A DNA stretch of 13,720 nucleotides from JAJRXG01 sp038523965. GTDB taxonomy: Bacteria > Bacteroidota > Bacteroidia > Chitinophagales > Saprospiraceae. The stretch lies in NCBI GenBank assembly GCA_038523965.1, contig JBCBIX010000076.1, positions 1 to 13,720 of the forward strand, in the 5' to 3' direction. The position numbers and the translations under genes were made by a program. The notes beneath the pieces are model-generated. The model was not told where the DNA came from. It saw only the letters and a list, made by a program, of their open reading frames with translations, and did not search any database. Shown here piece by piece: positions 1-7,840 of the stretch (position 1 is the first letter of the stretch; every line of letters starts with the position of its first letter).

Positions 1-622
1 ACTTCACCCCTTTTGTCAGTTCCCAGATGGTATAGAACAGTCCCCAGAGCCCAGCCATACCAAAAGAGGTAGCCACAAACTCAATATTATCACCTTGTAC
101 AAACGCCTCTGCCTCAACTATATACAATACGATCTCAACAAAACCACTAATGATCAATGTGGATATCGGAAGCAGAATGACCGGATCATTCCATTTGATG
201 GCTGGAACTCCTTTTTTCGGAAGATTCACCAAAAAGACCGCCACTAAGGCGAGAAGAATACCTATGGCCTTCATCCATCCAAGTGACTCTCCATAATACA
301 GGATTGCAAAAGCTGCTGAAATAGCAAGAGACATTTTTTGAATAATGGCAGTCAGGGCGACTCCACTTTTTTGAAAAGACAATGCCAACACATTAAAACC
401 TGTAATGAAAGTCAATGAGAGAATCACCGACCACCAAAACCAAGGTCGTGATACAACATCGAAGGGCACAGATGATGCGCCGAGGACTGCTGAAGCGACG
501 ACAACACAGACGAAATAATTCACAACGATGGCGTTGAGATTATTCAGACCATAGCGATGAAAGCCTTTAAAGATGATTGCAAGAAGGACATTGCAAGCAA
601 TGCAAAGCAATAGAACAGCCAT
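1..622 (-). CDS. DMT/EamA-family membrane transporter (3' part missing)
   Basis: The first 207 codons of a very hydrophobic protein are visible; the reading frame stays open to base 1, so the C-terminal part lies outside the window. The translation begins MAVLLLCIACNVLLAIIFKG and shows successive membrane segments separated by short charged loops. A segment rich in small and hydrophobic residues followed by YYGESLGWMKAIGILLALVA matches the end of the first EamA repeat, where a conserved glutamate and a following helix are typical. EamA/DMT proteins usually have about 290 residues and ten helices, and act as inner-membrane metabolite exporters or permeases; the substrate cannot be read from sequence. 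The ATG at 622 is the first start after the in-frame stop of the tRNA nucleotidyltransferase gene 15 bases upstream, so the two are probably cotranscribed. No Shine-Dalgarno is seen. Confidence 0.8.
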   Translation of the reverse strand, partial: MAVLLLCIACNVLLAIIFKGFHRYGLNNLNAIVVNYFVCVVVASAVLGASSVPFDVVSRPWFWWSVILSLTFITGFNVLALSFQKSGVALTAIIQKMSLAISAAFAILYYGESLGWMKAIGILLALVAVFLVNLPKKGVPAIKWNDPVILLPISTLIISGFVEIVLYIVEAEAFVQGDNIEFVATSFGMAGLWGLFYTIWELTKGVK

Positions 623-637
623 GATGCAAGATGAGAA

Positions 638-2086
638 TTAATCAATGGCTGAAGAGCCAAGTTCGGTATCTACACCCAAGCCGAGCTCAGCACCTAATCC
701 AAGCATATACTGATGAGCCGCCTGAAACTCATTGGGTATCTCTCCATCCAAGATGGCCTCTCGTATCGCGGTCTTGATGTCGCCAACAGTCCGACTTGGT
801 TTGATCCCAAATGTATCCATGATATGCTCTCCTGATATCGGAGGCTGCCAGTTGCGCAGTCGATCGGACTCTTCAAGTTCGATCATCTTTGATTTGACGA
901 GTTCATAGTTCGCCAAGTACCGTTGCATCTTGCCTTTATTCTTAGTTGTGATATCAGCTTGACATAAGGTCATCAGATCATCGATGTCGTCACCTGCCTC
1001 AAATAGTAGCCTGCGGATAGCACTATCGGAGATGTTCTTATTCGTCAGAGAAATTGGTCTCAGATGAAGGAGAACCAGCTTCTTTACATAGTTCATCTCT
1101 GCTCCCATCGGCAGCTTCATCTTCCTGAAAATCTTAGGCACCATATACGAACCTACGGCGTCATGACCGTGAAAAGTCCACCCAGCTCGATCATCCCAAC
1201 GCTTGGTTCGAGGTTTGCCGATATCATGTAGTAACGCCGCGTAGCGCAACCAGAGGTCATCTGACTCGAGAGAAACATTATCCAATACTTCTAAGGTGTG
1301 ATAGAAGTTATCCTTATGACCACGACTGCCTACGTAGTCCACACCGCGTAATTGATACATCTCTGGAGCTACTAACTCGCAGAGCCCTGTATCCATGAGC
1401 AGTTTCCAACCGACTGATGGTCGTGGCGACAACATGATCTTGTTCATCTCGGAAGTGATGCGCTCCTGGGAGATGATGTCGATGCGCGATACATTACGCT
1501 GAATACCTTTAAAAGTCTCCTCTTCTATCTCGTAGCCCAACTGGCTCGCAAACCGAACAGCTCTCATCATCCGTAGTGGATCGTCAGAGAAGGTTTTGTC
1601 GGGATCCGTCGGGGTTCGGATGATTCGACGATCGATGTCAGAAAGACCCTCAAAAGGATCTAAGAACTCGCTGAATCGATCTTCAGATAGACAAACGGCC
1701 ATCGCGTTGATTGTGAAATCACGTCGATTCTGATCGTCCTCTAAGGTTCCAGCTTCGACAACTGGATTCCGACTATCAGCACGGTACGACTCCTTGCGGG
1801 CACCGACGAACTCGACTTCAAGGCCGTCAAAATCGAGCATGGCCGTACCAAATCGACTATAGATTACTGGCTTAGGGAGTCCAAGCTGCTTGGCTACTTC
1901 CTTTGCTAATCGAATGCCATCACCGATCGCGACAATATCCATGTCCTTAGTAGGGCGTCCCAAAATCTTATCTCTCACAAAACCTCCAATCACATAGGCA
2001 TCCACTCTCGACTGGGCAGAAGCTACCCTCACAGCATCGGCCACAGCGCCTTCTATCTCCGAAAATGAAATTTTTACACTCCCCAC
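638..2086 (-). CDS. cca: CCA tRNA nucleotidyltransferase / poly(A) polymerase family with HD domain
   Basis: This 482-residue protein is a class II nucleotidyltransferase that most likely adds or repairs the 3' CCA end of tRNAs. The N-terminal head has GGFVRD at residues 34-39, the metal-binding pair D48 and D50 in KDMDIV, and RRDFTINAMA at 121-130. DDPLRMMRAVRFA (about 168-180) and ERITSE (208-213) are family motifs of the neck and base recognition region. A C-terminal HD phosphohydrolase-like domain is shown by H263 and LLHDIGKP with H287-D288. Bacteroidota proteins of this design are commonly annotated as CCA-adding enzymes, but poly(A) polymerase or a CC- or A-adding specialist cannot be excluded from motifs alone. 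The start is GTG at 2086, because an in-frame TAG lies two codons upstream. It follows dusB by 29 bases, making a tRNA-processing operon. Confidence 0.92.
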   Translation of the reverse strand: MGSVKISFSEIEGAVADAVRVASAQSRVDAYVIGGFVRDKILGRPTKDMDIVAIGDGIRLAKEVAKQLGLPKPVIYSRFGTAMLDFDGLEVEFVGARKESYRADSRNPVVEAGTLEDDQNRRDFTINAMAVCLSEDRFSEFLDPFEGLSDIDRRIIRTPTDPDKTFSDDPLRMMRAVRFASQLGYEIEEETFKGIQRNVSRIDIISQERITSEMNKIMLSPRPSVGWKLLMDTGLCELVAPEMYQLRGVDYVGSRGHKDNFYHTLEVLDNVSLESDDLWLRYAALLHDIGKPRTKRWDDRAGWTFHGHDAVGSYMVPKIFRKMKLPMGAEMNYVKKLVLLHLRPISLTNKNISDSAIRRLLFEAGDDIDDLMTLCQADITTKNKGKMQRYLANYELVKSKMIELEESDRLRNWQPPISGEHIMDTFGIKPSRTVGDIKTAIREAILDGEIPNEFQAAHQYMLGLGAELGLGVDTELGSSAID

Positions 2087-2115
2087 GTTCTATCCAGAAA
2101 TTATATACTGTTGAT

Positions 2116-3114
2116 CTATACCAACTCTAATTGCTCACGCGTAGCATAGCGTTCTTCGATCTGATCGATAACCTCAAAGAGTACACTTGGATCGTGTTCC
2201 GTAACAAGCCTCCCTCGATACTGCTTGATCTGTGGCAGCCCTCTGAAATAGTTCGTGTAATGCCTGCGCATTTCAAGAACGCCAAGTTTCTCTCCTTTCC
2301 ACTCGATGCTATGAGCGAGGTGCTGCCTTACAGCATCCGCCTTCTCTGAGATGGATGGTGGATCGATAATCTCACCCGTACGGAAGTAGTGCTTGATCTG
2401 TTTGAAAATCCAGGGATTACCAATGCTTGCCCGACCGATCATTATACCATCGACGCCATACCGATCTCGATATTCGGCTGCTTTTTGCGGAGAGTCGATA
2501 TCACCATTTCCGATTATTGGAATATGGATTCGTGGGTTATTCTTGACAGCGGCGATTGGCTCCCAGTCGGCCTCACCTTTGTACATCTGCTTACGAGTCC
2601 GTCCATGTATTGCCAAGGCCTGGATTCCAACATCCTGGAGCCGCTCAGCTACTTCGACTATTCTGATCGACGAGTCGTCCCACCCAAGCCGCGTTTTGAC
2701 AGTCACAGGAAGAGAGGTTGCGTCAACTATCTCTTTGGTTAACTGGACCATGCGAGGGATGTCCTGTAGGATTCCAGCACCTGCCATCTTACAGACCACC
2801 TTCTTGACTGGACAACCAAAGTTGATATCCAATACCTCTGGTTGTGCCTCCTCTACGATCTCCGCAGCTCTCCGCATGGAGTCAATCTCCGCACCAAAAA
2901 TCTGGATCCCTATGGGTCTCTCATCATCATAGATATCCAGCTTCTGGACACTTTTAGACGCATCACGGATGAGTCCTTCGACAGAGATAAACTCTGTGTA
3001 CATCATGTCACAACCCTGGGCCTTACATAAAGCGCGAAAGGGTGGGTCACTGACATCCTCCATCGGAGCCAGAAACAATGGAAACTCATCGAAATTGAGA
3101 TTGGCGATTTGCAT
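2116..3114 (-). CDS. dusB: tRNA-dihydrouridine synthase, DusB type
   Basis: This 332-residue flavoenzyme should reduce specific uridines in tRNA to dihydrouridine using FMN and NADPH. The TIM-barrel begins with FLAPMEDVSDPPFR (about 14-27). The family signature INFGCPVKKV holds the catalytic cysteine C101. Likely FMN contacts are K140 in VTVKTRLGWDD, H170 in AIHGRTRKQMYKG, IIGNGDI near 200-206 and GIMIGRASIGNPW at 223-235. Length and motif order fit DusB rather than DusA or DusC. The ATG at 3114 lies 23 bases from a TACATTTG promoter box (3137-3144). The tRNA nucleotidyltransferase gene follows 29 bases downstream, so both tRNA enzymes are probably read from this promoter. The residue after the signature is a cysteine (KKVVCK) where a basic or small residue is common; I attach no functional meaning to it. 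Confidence 0.95.
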   Translation of the reverse strand: MQIANLNFDEFPLFLAPMEDVSDPPFRALCKAQGCDMMYTEFISVEGLIRDASKSVQKLDIYDDERPIGIQIFGAEIDSMRRAAEIVEEAQPEVLDINFGCPVKKVVCKMAGAGILQDIPRMVQLTKEIVDATSLPVTVKTRLGWDDSSIRIVEVAERLQDVGIQALAIHGRTRKQMYKGEADWEPIAAVKNNPRIHIPIIGNGDIDSPQKAAEYRDRYGVDGIMIGRASIGNPWIFKQIKHYFRTGEIIDPPSISEKADAVRQHLAHSIEWKGEKLGVLEMRRHYTNYFRGLPQIKQYRGRLVTEHDPSVLFEVIDQIEERYATREQLELV

Positions 3115-3136
3115 ATCTGCACCAATAATTTGACTG

Positions 3137-3144
3137 CAAATGTA
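3137..3144 (-). promoter_or_regulatory. Bacteroidota -7 promoter box for dusB
   Basis: On the minus strand the bases read TACATTTG, an exact match to the TAnnTTTG box used by the primary sigma factor of Bacteroidota. Transcription would begin near 3131, giving a leader of roughly 17 bases before the dusB ATG. No TTG upstream element is present at the usual 17-23 base spacing, so this is a one-element call. A 6-bp inverted repeat, GACTGC (3132-3137) and GCAGTC (3153-3158), flanks the box. Confidence 0.55.
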
Positions 3145-3215
3145 GGACTAAAGCAGTCTAAAGGACAGTTCCGCACAGTTATGATATCTGTCTGCCCATC
3201 AACGGGAGGGTCGCG

Positions 3216-3223
3216 TACATTTG
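3216..3223 (+). promoter_or_regulatory. Bacteroidota -7 promoter box for the His-rich lipoprotein gene
   Basis: The bases TACATTTG match TAnnTTTG exactly and are identical to the divergent dusB box. The upstream element is weak: CTG at 3192-3194 lies 21 bases away and differs by one base from TTG. Transcription would start near 3229, leaving only about 12 leader bases before the ATG at 3241. Within that leader is AGGAA (3233-3237), which is too close to the start for a standard Shine-Dalgarno. Confidence 0.5.
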
Positions 3224-3240
3224 AATCACAATAGGAACAT

Positions 3241-4035
3241 ATGTTACGCCTTCTTACTCTACCCTTCTGCCTCCTACTCATCATCTCCTGTAAGCATGAT
3301 CATGGTGATGGTCACACACACGAGGATCATCACGATCACGAACATCATGACCATGACCACGGAATACCTGCTGAATTGGCTAATGTTCTACAAGCACACG
3401 GCGGTCAAGAGCAATGGGAGTCCATGAAGTCACTATCCTATCAAATGATCAATGGTGAGTCCACGGAAGACCACCTTATCCATCTTCAGGATAGACGAGA
3501 ACGTATTGAGGGTTCCAACTTTACAATGGGATATGACGGGATTGACATCTGGATCAACGCTGACTCTACTTATAAGGGTAACCCAAAGTTTTATAAAAAC
3601 CTGATGTTCTATTTCTATGCAATGCCTTTCGTTCTGACAGATGAAGGAATCTTCTATGACGAAGCAAAACCACTGGTATTCGATGGAAAGACCTACCCTG
3701 GAGTCAAAATCGGCTACGATGAAGGAATAGGACTATCACCTAACGATGAGTATTATATCCATTATGATCCAGAAACGAATCTTATGGAATGGTTGGGTTA
3801 TACAATCACATATTTCACGAATGAAAAATCAACTGATCTACATTGGATCAGATATACAGAATGGGATAATTACAATGACCTTATTCTTCCCAAACAACTG
3901 ACATGGTACAAATACGAAGACGGGCTACCAACAGAGGCAAGTGGGGTTCGCGATTTTGTAAATGTCGAGATCAATCAGACAGAACCAGACAGCACAGCAT
4001 TCGCCATGATCTCGGGTTCTACCATTGTCGAATAA
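3241..4035 (+). CDS. Lipoprotein with His-rich N-terminal tract, unknown function (possibly DUF6503-like)
   Basis: The 264-residue product starts with a short basic and hydrophobic signal peptide ending in LIISC, a lipobox with C17 as the probable lipidated residue. Residues 19-40 directly after it hold 11 histidines and 8 aspartates or glutamates, a composition suited to binding zinc, nickel or copper. From about residue 44 the protein is soluble and rich in Tyr, Trp, Asp and Glu. It opens with an AHGGQEQW segment (52-59) that recalls Bacteroidota proteins annotated as DUF6503; this is recollection, not a search. The predicted fold would be beta-rich and periplasmic or outer-membrane anchored. 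It is the only plus-strand gene here, diverging from dusB and converging on the export operon, so context does not give a role. No catalytic motif is recognised. Confidence 0.85.
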   Translation: MLRLLTLPFCLLLIISCKHDHGDGHTHEDHHDHEHHDHDHGIPAELANVLQAHGGQEQWESMKSLSYQMINGESTEDHLIHLQDRRERIEGSNFTMGYDGIDIWINADSTYKGNPKFYKNLMFYFYAMPFVLTDEGIFYDEAKPLVFDGKTYPGVKIGYDEGIGLSPNDEYYIHYDPETNLMEWLGYTITYFTNEKSTDLHWIRYTEWDNYNDLILPKQLTWYKYEDGLPTEASGVRDFVNVEINQTEPDSTAFAMISGSTIVE

Positions 4036-4057
4036 TCCTGTAAGCTATCGGTCAGGT

Positions 4058-4079
4058 GATCCTAACCCGCGTTAGGATC
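4058..4079. terminator. Hairpin between convergent genes (possible bidirectional terminator)
   Basis: GATCCTAAC (4058-4066) and GTTAGGATC (4071-4079) form a perfect 9-bp stem around the four-base loop CCGC. It begins 23 bases after the lipoprotein stop and also contains the last codons and TAG stop of the opposing adaptor gene. No run of T follows on either strand, so it is not a classical intrinsic terminator; it may act as a 3' end stabiliser, a weak bidirectional terminator, or be chance. Confidence 0.45.
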
Positions 4080-5312
4080 CAGCATGACTTGGATAGATGT
4101 CGATGTATCTATTCCGGACTCTACTTCTACAATCAAGCCATCAGATAGACCTAACTGAACCTCGATTTCGTCGGTCTCGCGATCTCCGGTGACCTTGTTT
4201 AGGTATGCCTTATCGTCCTTGTAAGTGACATCGCGTTCGTAGACGGTGATCACTTGCTCACGTTTATCGATGATCACATCACCATTAGCGCTGTACCCAG
4301 CTCTCAGAAATACATCGCTCTCGTAAGGCTTTATGGCAGCCTTAATTTCGAATTTGACTGTGCCTTCTTCTTCCACTCCCTGAGGTGAGATAAATTCTAA
4401 AACCGCTTGAAACTTCTCTTCAGGTATGGCTCCAACTGTTAGTTCCAATTCCATTCCTTCTTGGAGCTTTCCAACATCTGACTCATCGACTTTACCTTCA
4501 AAAATGATATTAGACATATCTGCAATCACTGCGATGTTCGTACCCTCATTAAAATTATTGCGCTCGATTACTGAGGAGCCTTCTTCAAGAGGTACATCCA
4601 GGATCATTCCTGCTACAGTGGAGACAACTACATTAGAGACCTGCTTGCTGTTCTGGGTCACTCCCTCTCTGAGTAATTGTAAGTTATTAATCGCTGCCTG
4701 TAATTCCTGCTCCCGAATTTCTAACTGTGCTTCGAACTGTCCAAGACTATTCTTACTCTGTAACAAGGCATTATCATAGGCATTCTGTCTAATATCACGA
4801 TCCAAGACAAACCGCTGGTACTCCTGCTCTGATATGATTCCGTCTTCGAACAATTGTTGCTGACGAGTAGCTTCTTCGATTGCATTATCCAGGTTTCGCT
4901 TTGCTTCCTTCACATCCAACTGCTCTCCAAAGACTGCCTGCTGACGTGTGAGTTCTCGCCTTGCCTCTTGTACTCTGATTCGTGCGAGGTCGACATTGCT
5001 TTGGGCGCTATTGACATTGACTTCTGATGGGATAAGCTTTATACGGGCGAGTCGCTGTCCTTTTTCGACGATCTCTCCTGCTTCGACATAGAGTTGGTCC
5101 ACCACTCCCGACACTTGAGGTTTGATATTCACCTCGAGTCGAGGCTTTATGCTCCCAGTGGCAACTGCCTTACTGATGACATCATTAACCTCTGGTGTTG
5201 TCGTTTCAAATTTTGTGGCCTTTTCTTTTCCCTGATTTGAAAAGTAGTATCCTAATCCAGCGGTTAGCAAGACAAGAAGTGCGACAACTGCAATCAGACA
5301 ACCTTTATTCAT
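4062..5312 (-). CDS. Periplasmic adaptor (HlyD/MacA-type membrane fusion protein) of an ABC exporter
   Basis: This 416-residue protein should bridge the inner-membrane ABC permeases and an outer-membrane channel. An N-terminal membrane anchor spans about residues 5-23. The lipoyl-like half-motif VNIKPQVSGVVDQLYVEAGE at 61-80 precedes a long charged, alpha-helical hairpin predicted as coiled coil at about 100-220. The second lipoyl half follows near 228-265 (VSTVAGMILDVPLEEGSSV). Beta-barrel and membrane-proximal domains occupy about 268-410, with the characteristic D-x-S-N-I-I-F-E-G-K-V-D-E-S-D-V stretch around 265-280. It is the last gene of the ATPase-permease-permease operon, 43 bases after the second permease. 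The substrate is not indicated; macrolides, lipids, peptides or siderophores are all handled by relatives. The stop codon lies inside the 4058-4079 hairpin. Confidence 0.9.
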   Translation of the reverse strand: MNKGCLIAVVALLVLLTAGLGYYFSNQGKEKATKFETTTPEVNDVISKAVATGSIKPRLEVNIKPQVSGVVDQLYVEAGEIVEKGQRLARIKLIPSEVNVNSAQSNVDLARIRVQEARRELTRQQAVFGEQLDVKEAKRNLDNAIEEATRQQQLFEDGIISEQEYQRFVLDRDIRQNAYDNALLQSKNSLGQFEAQLEIREQELQAAINNLQLLREGVTQNSKQVSNVVVSTVAGMILDVPLEEGSSVIERNNFNEGTNIAVIADMSNIIFEGKVDESDVGKLQEGMELELTVGAIPEEKFQAVLEFISPQGVEEEGTVKFEIKAAIKPYESDVFLRAGYSANGDVIIDKREQVITVYERDVTYKDDKAYLNKVTGDRETDEIEVQLGLSDGLIVEVESGIDTSTSIQVMLDPNAG

Positions 5313-5355
5313 GATCTAACGATTTTAAACGTTTTGTTTTGACAAATTTTTAATT

Positions 5356-6609
5356 CTATTCATCCTTAAGGGCCACGACTGGATTTACTTTGGATGCTTG
5401 AAGTGCAGGAATCAATCCTGCGATTGTTCCAGCGATGATTAGGGTCAGCACAGAGGCCACAGCCACATACATATTCACTTCAGGATTCCAAAAATTCTCA
5501 GACTCGATATCATTAGCCACCATAAGCGCATCGATGCCCCACACGAGCATTGTACCGATAAGCACACCGATGTAACCGGATATCGCTGTGATGAAAACAG
5601 ATTCGATGAGGATCAATCCAATGATGCTCCCAGGAGTCGCTCCGAGAGCTTTGCGAATTCCAATTTCCTTTGTTCGCTCCTTTACAATGATGAGCATGAT
5701 ATTACTTACGCCGATGATACCAGCCAGTAGAGTTCCGATACCCACGATCCATAGGAAGACTTTAATTCCTAAAAACAGGGATTGAACCTGTTGAAACTCC
5801 TTTTCTAAATTGAATCCACCTATTCCTTGTGGATCTTCAGGATCGACATCGTTTAATTCTTTTAGAATCCGTCTGACCTTAGGCTCCATGTCTGCGACCC
5901 TCGTCCCAGGTTTGGCGGAGAGCACCATCCAGTCTATCCTTCCTCCAGTACCGAATGTTCGCTCCATGGTCGTCAGTGGGATGACTACAGATTCACTATT
6001 GTCATTACCTCGGTCAGTTAACTTCTCGGGGCCATATACACCCACCACCCTAAAGTCGATTCCCTTAATTGTAACATGCTCTCCGATCGGGTCATCATCC
6101 CCGAAGAGTACATCCTTTACAGTATTGCCAATGGCAACCACCTTTCGTCCAGATTCGATATCAGCATCATTGATATATCGACCATTGTAGATGGTTATGG
6201 CTTCGATCTTGGGGAAGTCTGTGAGCTCACCCCGGACTTCATAGGAGTCATTGTTCCCTTTGTAATCGACCAAATATGGACCGACGGAGTTTCTTGGGGC
6301 GATCATATCCAGTTCTTCGACTTGTGTGCGCAGAACTTCAAGATCAGATAGTTCGATAGGGACGCGACGGCCAGCAGCATATCCATTGTACGGCAGTGAA
6401 GTGCGCCATGACCAGACATACATGATGTTCTTGGCGCGACTGCCAAAGTCTCTGTAGACGCCATTTTCTAATCCCTTGCCCATACCAAGCAAAAAGACCA
6501 GCATGAAGATGCCCCAGAACACACCTAAGGCGGTGAGTCCCGTACGGAGCTTATTCTTATTCATAGTGGCAAAAATCTCCTGCCAGATATCTCGATCAAA
6601 AATGTTCAT
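5356..6609 (-). CDS. MacB/FtsX-type ABC transporter permease (second of a pair)
   Basis: The 417-residue protein has the four-helix MacB-FtsX layout: a first helix at about 24-44, a large periplasmic MacB-PCD-like domain at about 50-280, then three helices near 284-309, 332-358 and 380-402. The cytoplasmic coupling segment ERTKEIGIRKALGATP (311-326) contacts the ATPase in this family. The C-terminus PALQASKVNPVVALKDE is typical. It is clearly paralogous to the gene just upstream, sharing the coupling segment, SNIMLIIVK and the C-terminal motif, but the periplasmic domains differ. The ATG follows the upstream stop after a single base, so translation is probably coupled. The two permeases most likely form a heterodimer, as LolC and LolE do; homodimers are the alternative. 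Confidence 0.9.
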   Translation of the reverse strand: MNIFDRDIWQEIFATMNKNKLRTGLTALGVFWGIFMLVFLLGMGKGLENGVYRDFGSRAKNIMYVWSWRTSLPYNGYAAGRRVPIELSDLEVLRTQVEELDMIAPRNSVGPYLVDYKGNNDSYEVRGELTDFPKIEAITIYNGRYINDADIESGRKVVAIGNTVKDVLFGDDDPIGEHVTIKGIDFRVVGVYGPEKLTDRGNDNSESVVIPLTTMERTFGTGGRIDWMVLSAKPGTRVADMEPKVRRILKELNDVDPEDPQGIGGFNLEKEFQQVQSLFLGIKVFLWIVGIGTLLAGIIGVSNIMLIIVKERTKEIGIRKALGATPGSIIGLILIESVFITAISGYIGVLIGTMLVWGIDALMVANDIESENFWNPEVNMYVAVASVLTLIIAGTIAGLIPALQASKVNPVVALKDE

Positions 6610-6610
6610 A

Positions 6611-7840
6611 CTAATCGCTTTTGATCGCTTTTACGGGATTAATTCGAGAGGCCTGGAGCGCCGGCAACAGGCCAGCTAAACCTCCTGCGAATATTAGGAC
6701 GAAAGTCGCAGATATGGCGATCCAGAGATTCACCTGCGGATTTCTAAAGAATTCAGTTGTGACTCCTGACAGTGCGGCCATGACTGCAACACCTGCCCCC
6801 AAACCTATATAACCCGATACCGCCGTGATTAGAATCGCCTCTTGGAATATCATCCCAACAATAGATCTTGGCGTAGCCCCTATCGCCTTCCGTATTCCAA
6901 TTTCTTTTGTGCGATCTTTTACAATGATGAGCATGATGTTACTGACTCCAATAACCCCAGCGATAATCGAAAAGATACCCACGATCCACATCAGCGACTT
7001 TATCGCCGTCATTAGATTTTGGAAGTTCTGATACTCCTCGGCAAAATTATTAAAGCGAAACGCTCGCCGATCATTAATGTCGTAGCTCTTTCGCGTAGCA
7101 AATGTCTCTCTCAACCCTTGTTCTAAAGCCATCATACGATCGATGCTAAGGTCATCGGCTGCCATGAACATGCGATTCAGTCGGTCATAGGCGGAGTACA
7201 CCTGTTGAGAAGTAGACACGGGTATATAAACTCTACGCATAGAGTATTCGCCCTCATTGTCCGTGTAGACGCCAACAACTCTGTAGGTAACTCCGTCAAT
7301 TGTAATGGACTCCCCAACCGCACTTACTCCTTTGGGAAACAATTTGTCTTGGACAGTTTGACCTACGATAGCCACCTTACGAGCCTCCTTCTGGTCCAAT
7401 TCATTCAAAAATCGCCCCTGCTCCATGATGATATTCTCAACGAACTTCGCCGCAGGATGTACCGACTGTAGTTGAAAAGAGAGTGCTTTCTGTTTGTATT
7501 TTACAATGCGATCGCCACCTGGACCATACTCACCACTTAGATATGTGATTTCTGGAAACTCTTCCAAGAGATGTTCAAAATCATTGTTATCAACTCGGAT
7601 GCGACGCCCTTCTTTCAGTCCTTTGTAAGGCATGGAAGTACGACCAGGTCTTATCCAAATACTGTTTGTGTTGTCACCACTAAATTGAAATTCAATGCCA
7701 TTCTGTAAACCCTGGCTCATGCCAAGAAGGATCACCAACATGAAAATACCCCAAGCGACTGCAATACCAGTTAGCGTGGTACGGACGGGATGACGCCTGA
7801 TCGATCCAAAAATCTCTTCCCACTTATCCCAATCTATCAT
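6611..7840 (-). CDS. MacB/FtsX-type ABC transporter permease (first of a pair)
   Basis: This 409-residue permease has a helix at about 20-41, a periplasmic domain from about 45 to 278, and three C-terminal helices near 282-306, 328-352 and 372-395. The conserved coupling segment DRTKEIGIRKAIGATP lies at 309-324, and the protein ends PALQASRINPVKAIKSD. No nucleotide-binding domain is fused, unlike canonical MacB, so it depends on the separate ATPase encoded just upstream. Its ATG overlaps that gene's stop (ATGA, 7837-7840). The pair of permeases with one ATPase and an adaptor is a layout often seen in Bacteroidota efflux operons. The periplasmic part is the region that would define the substrate or adaptor contact, and it gives no recognisable clue. 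Confidence 0.9.
   Translation of the reverse strand: MIDWDKWEEIFGSIRRHPVRTTLTGIAVAWGIFMLVILLGMSQGLQNGIEFQFSGDNTNSIWIRPGRTSMPYKGLKEGRRIRVDNNDFEHLLEEFPEITYLSGEYGPGGDRIVKYKQKALSFQLQSVHPAAKFVENIIMEQGRFLNELDQKEARKVAIVGQTVQDKLFPKGVSAVGESITIDGVTYRVVGVYTDNEGEYSMRRVYIPVSTSQQVYSAYDRLNRMFMAADDLSIDRMMALEQGLRETFATRKSYDINDRRAFRFNNFAEEYQNFQNLMTAIKSLMWIVGIFSIIAGVIGVSNIMLIIVKDRTKEIGIRKAIGATPRSIVGMIFQEAILITAVSGYIGLGAGVAVMAALSGVTTEFFRNPQVNLWIAISATFVLIFAGGLAGLLPALQASRINPVKAIKSD

Noticed and set aside
2393..2932. Plus-strand open frame of 179 codons
   Set aside because: It lies wholly antisense to dusB, whose motifs are intact, and its translation has no family features. It is a shadow frame.
5313..5355. AT-rich gap before the adaptor gene with AAAATTTG on the minus strand as a possible internal promoter
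   Set aside because: The box has one mismatch and no TTG element at a suitable distance, so there is no good evidence for a separate promoter.
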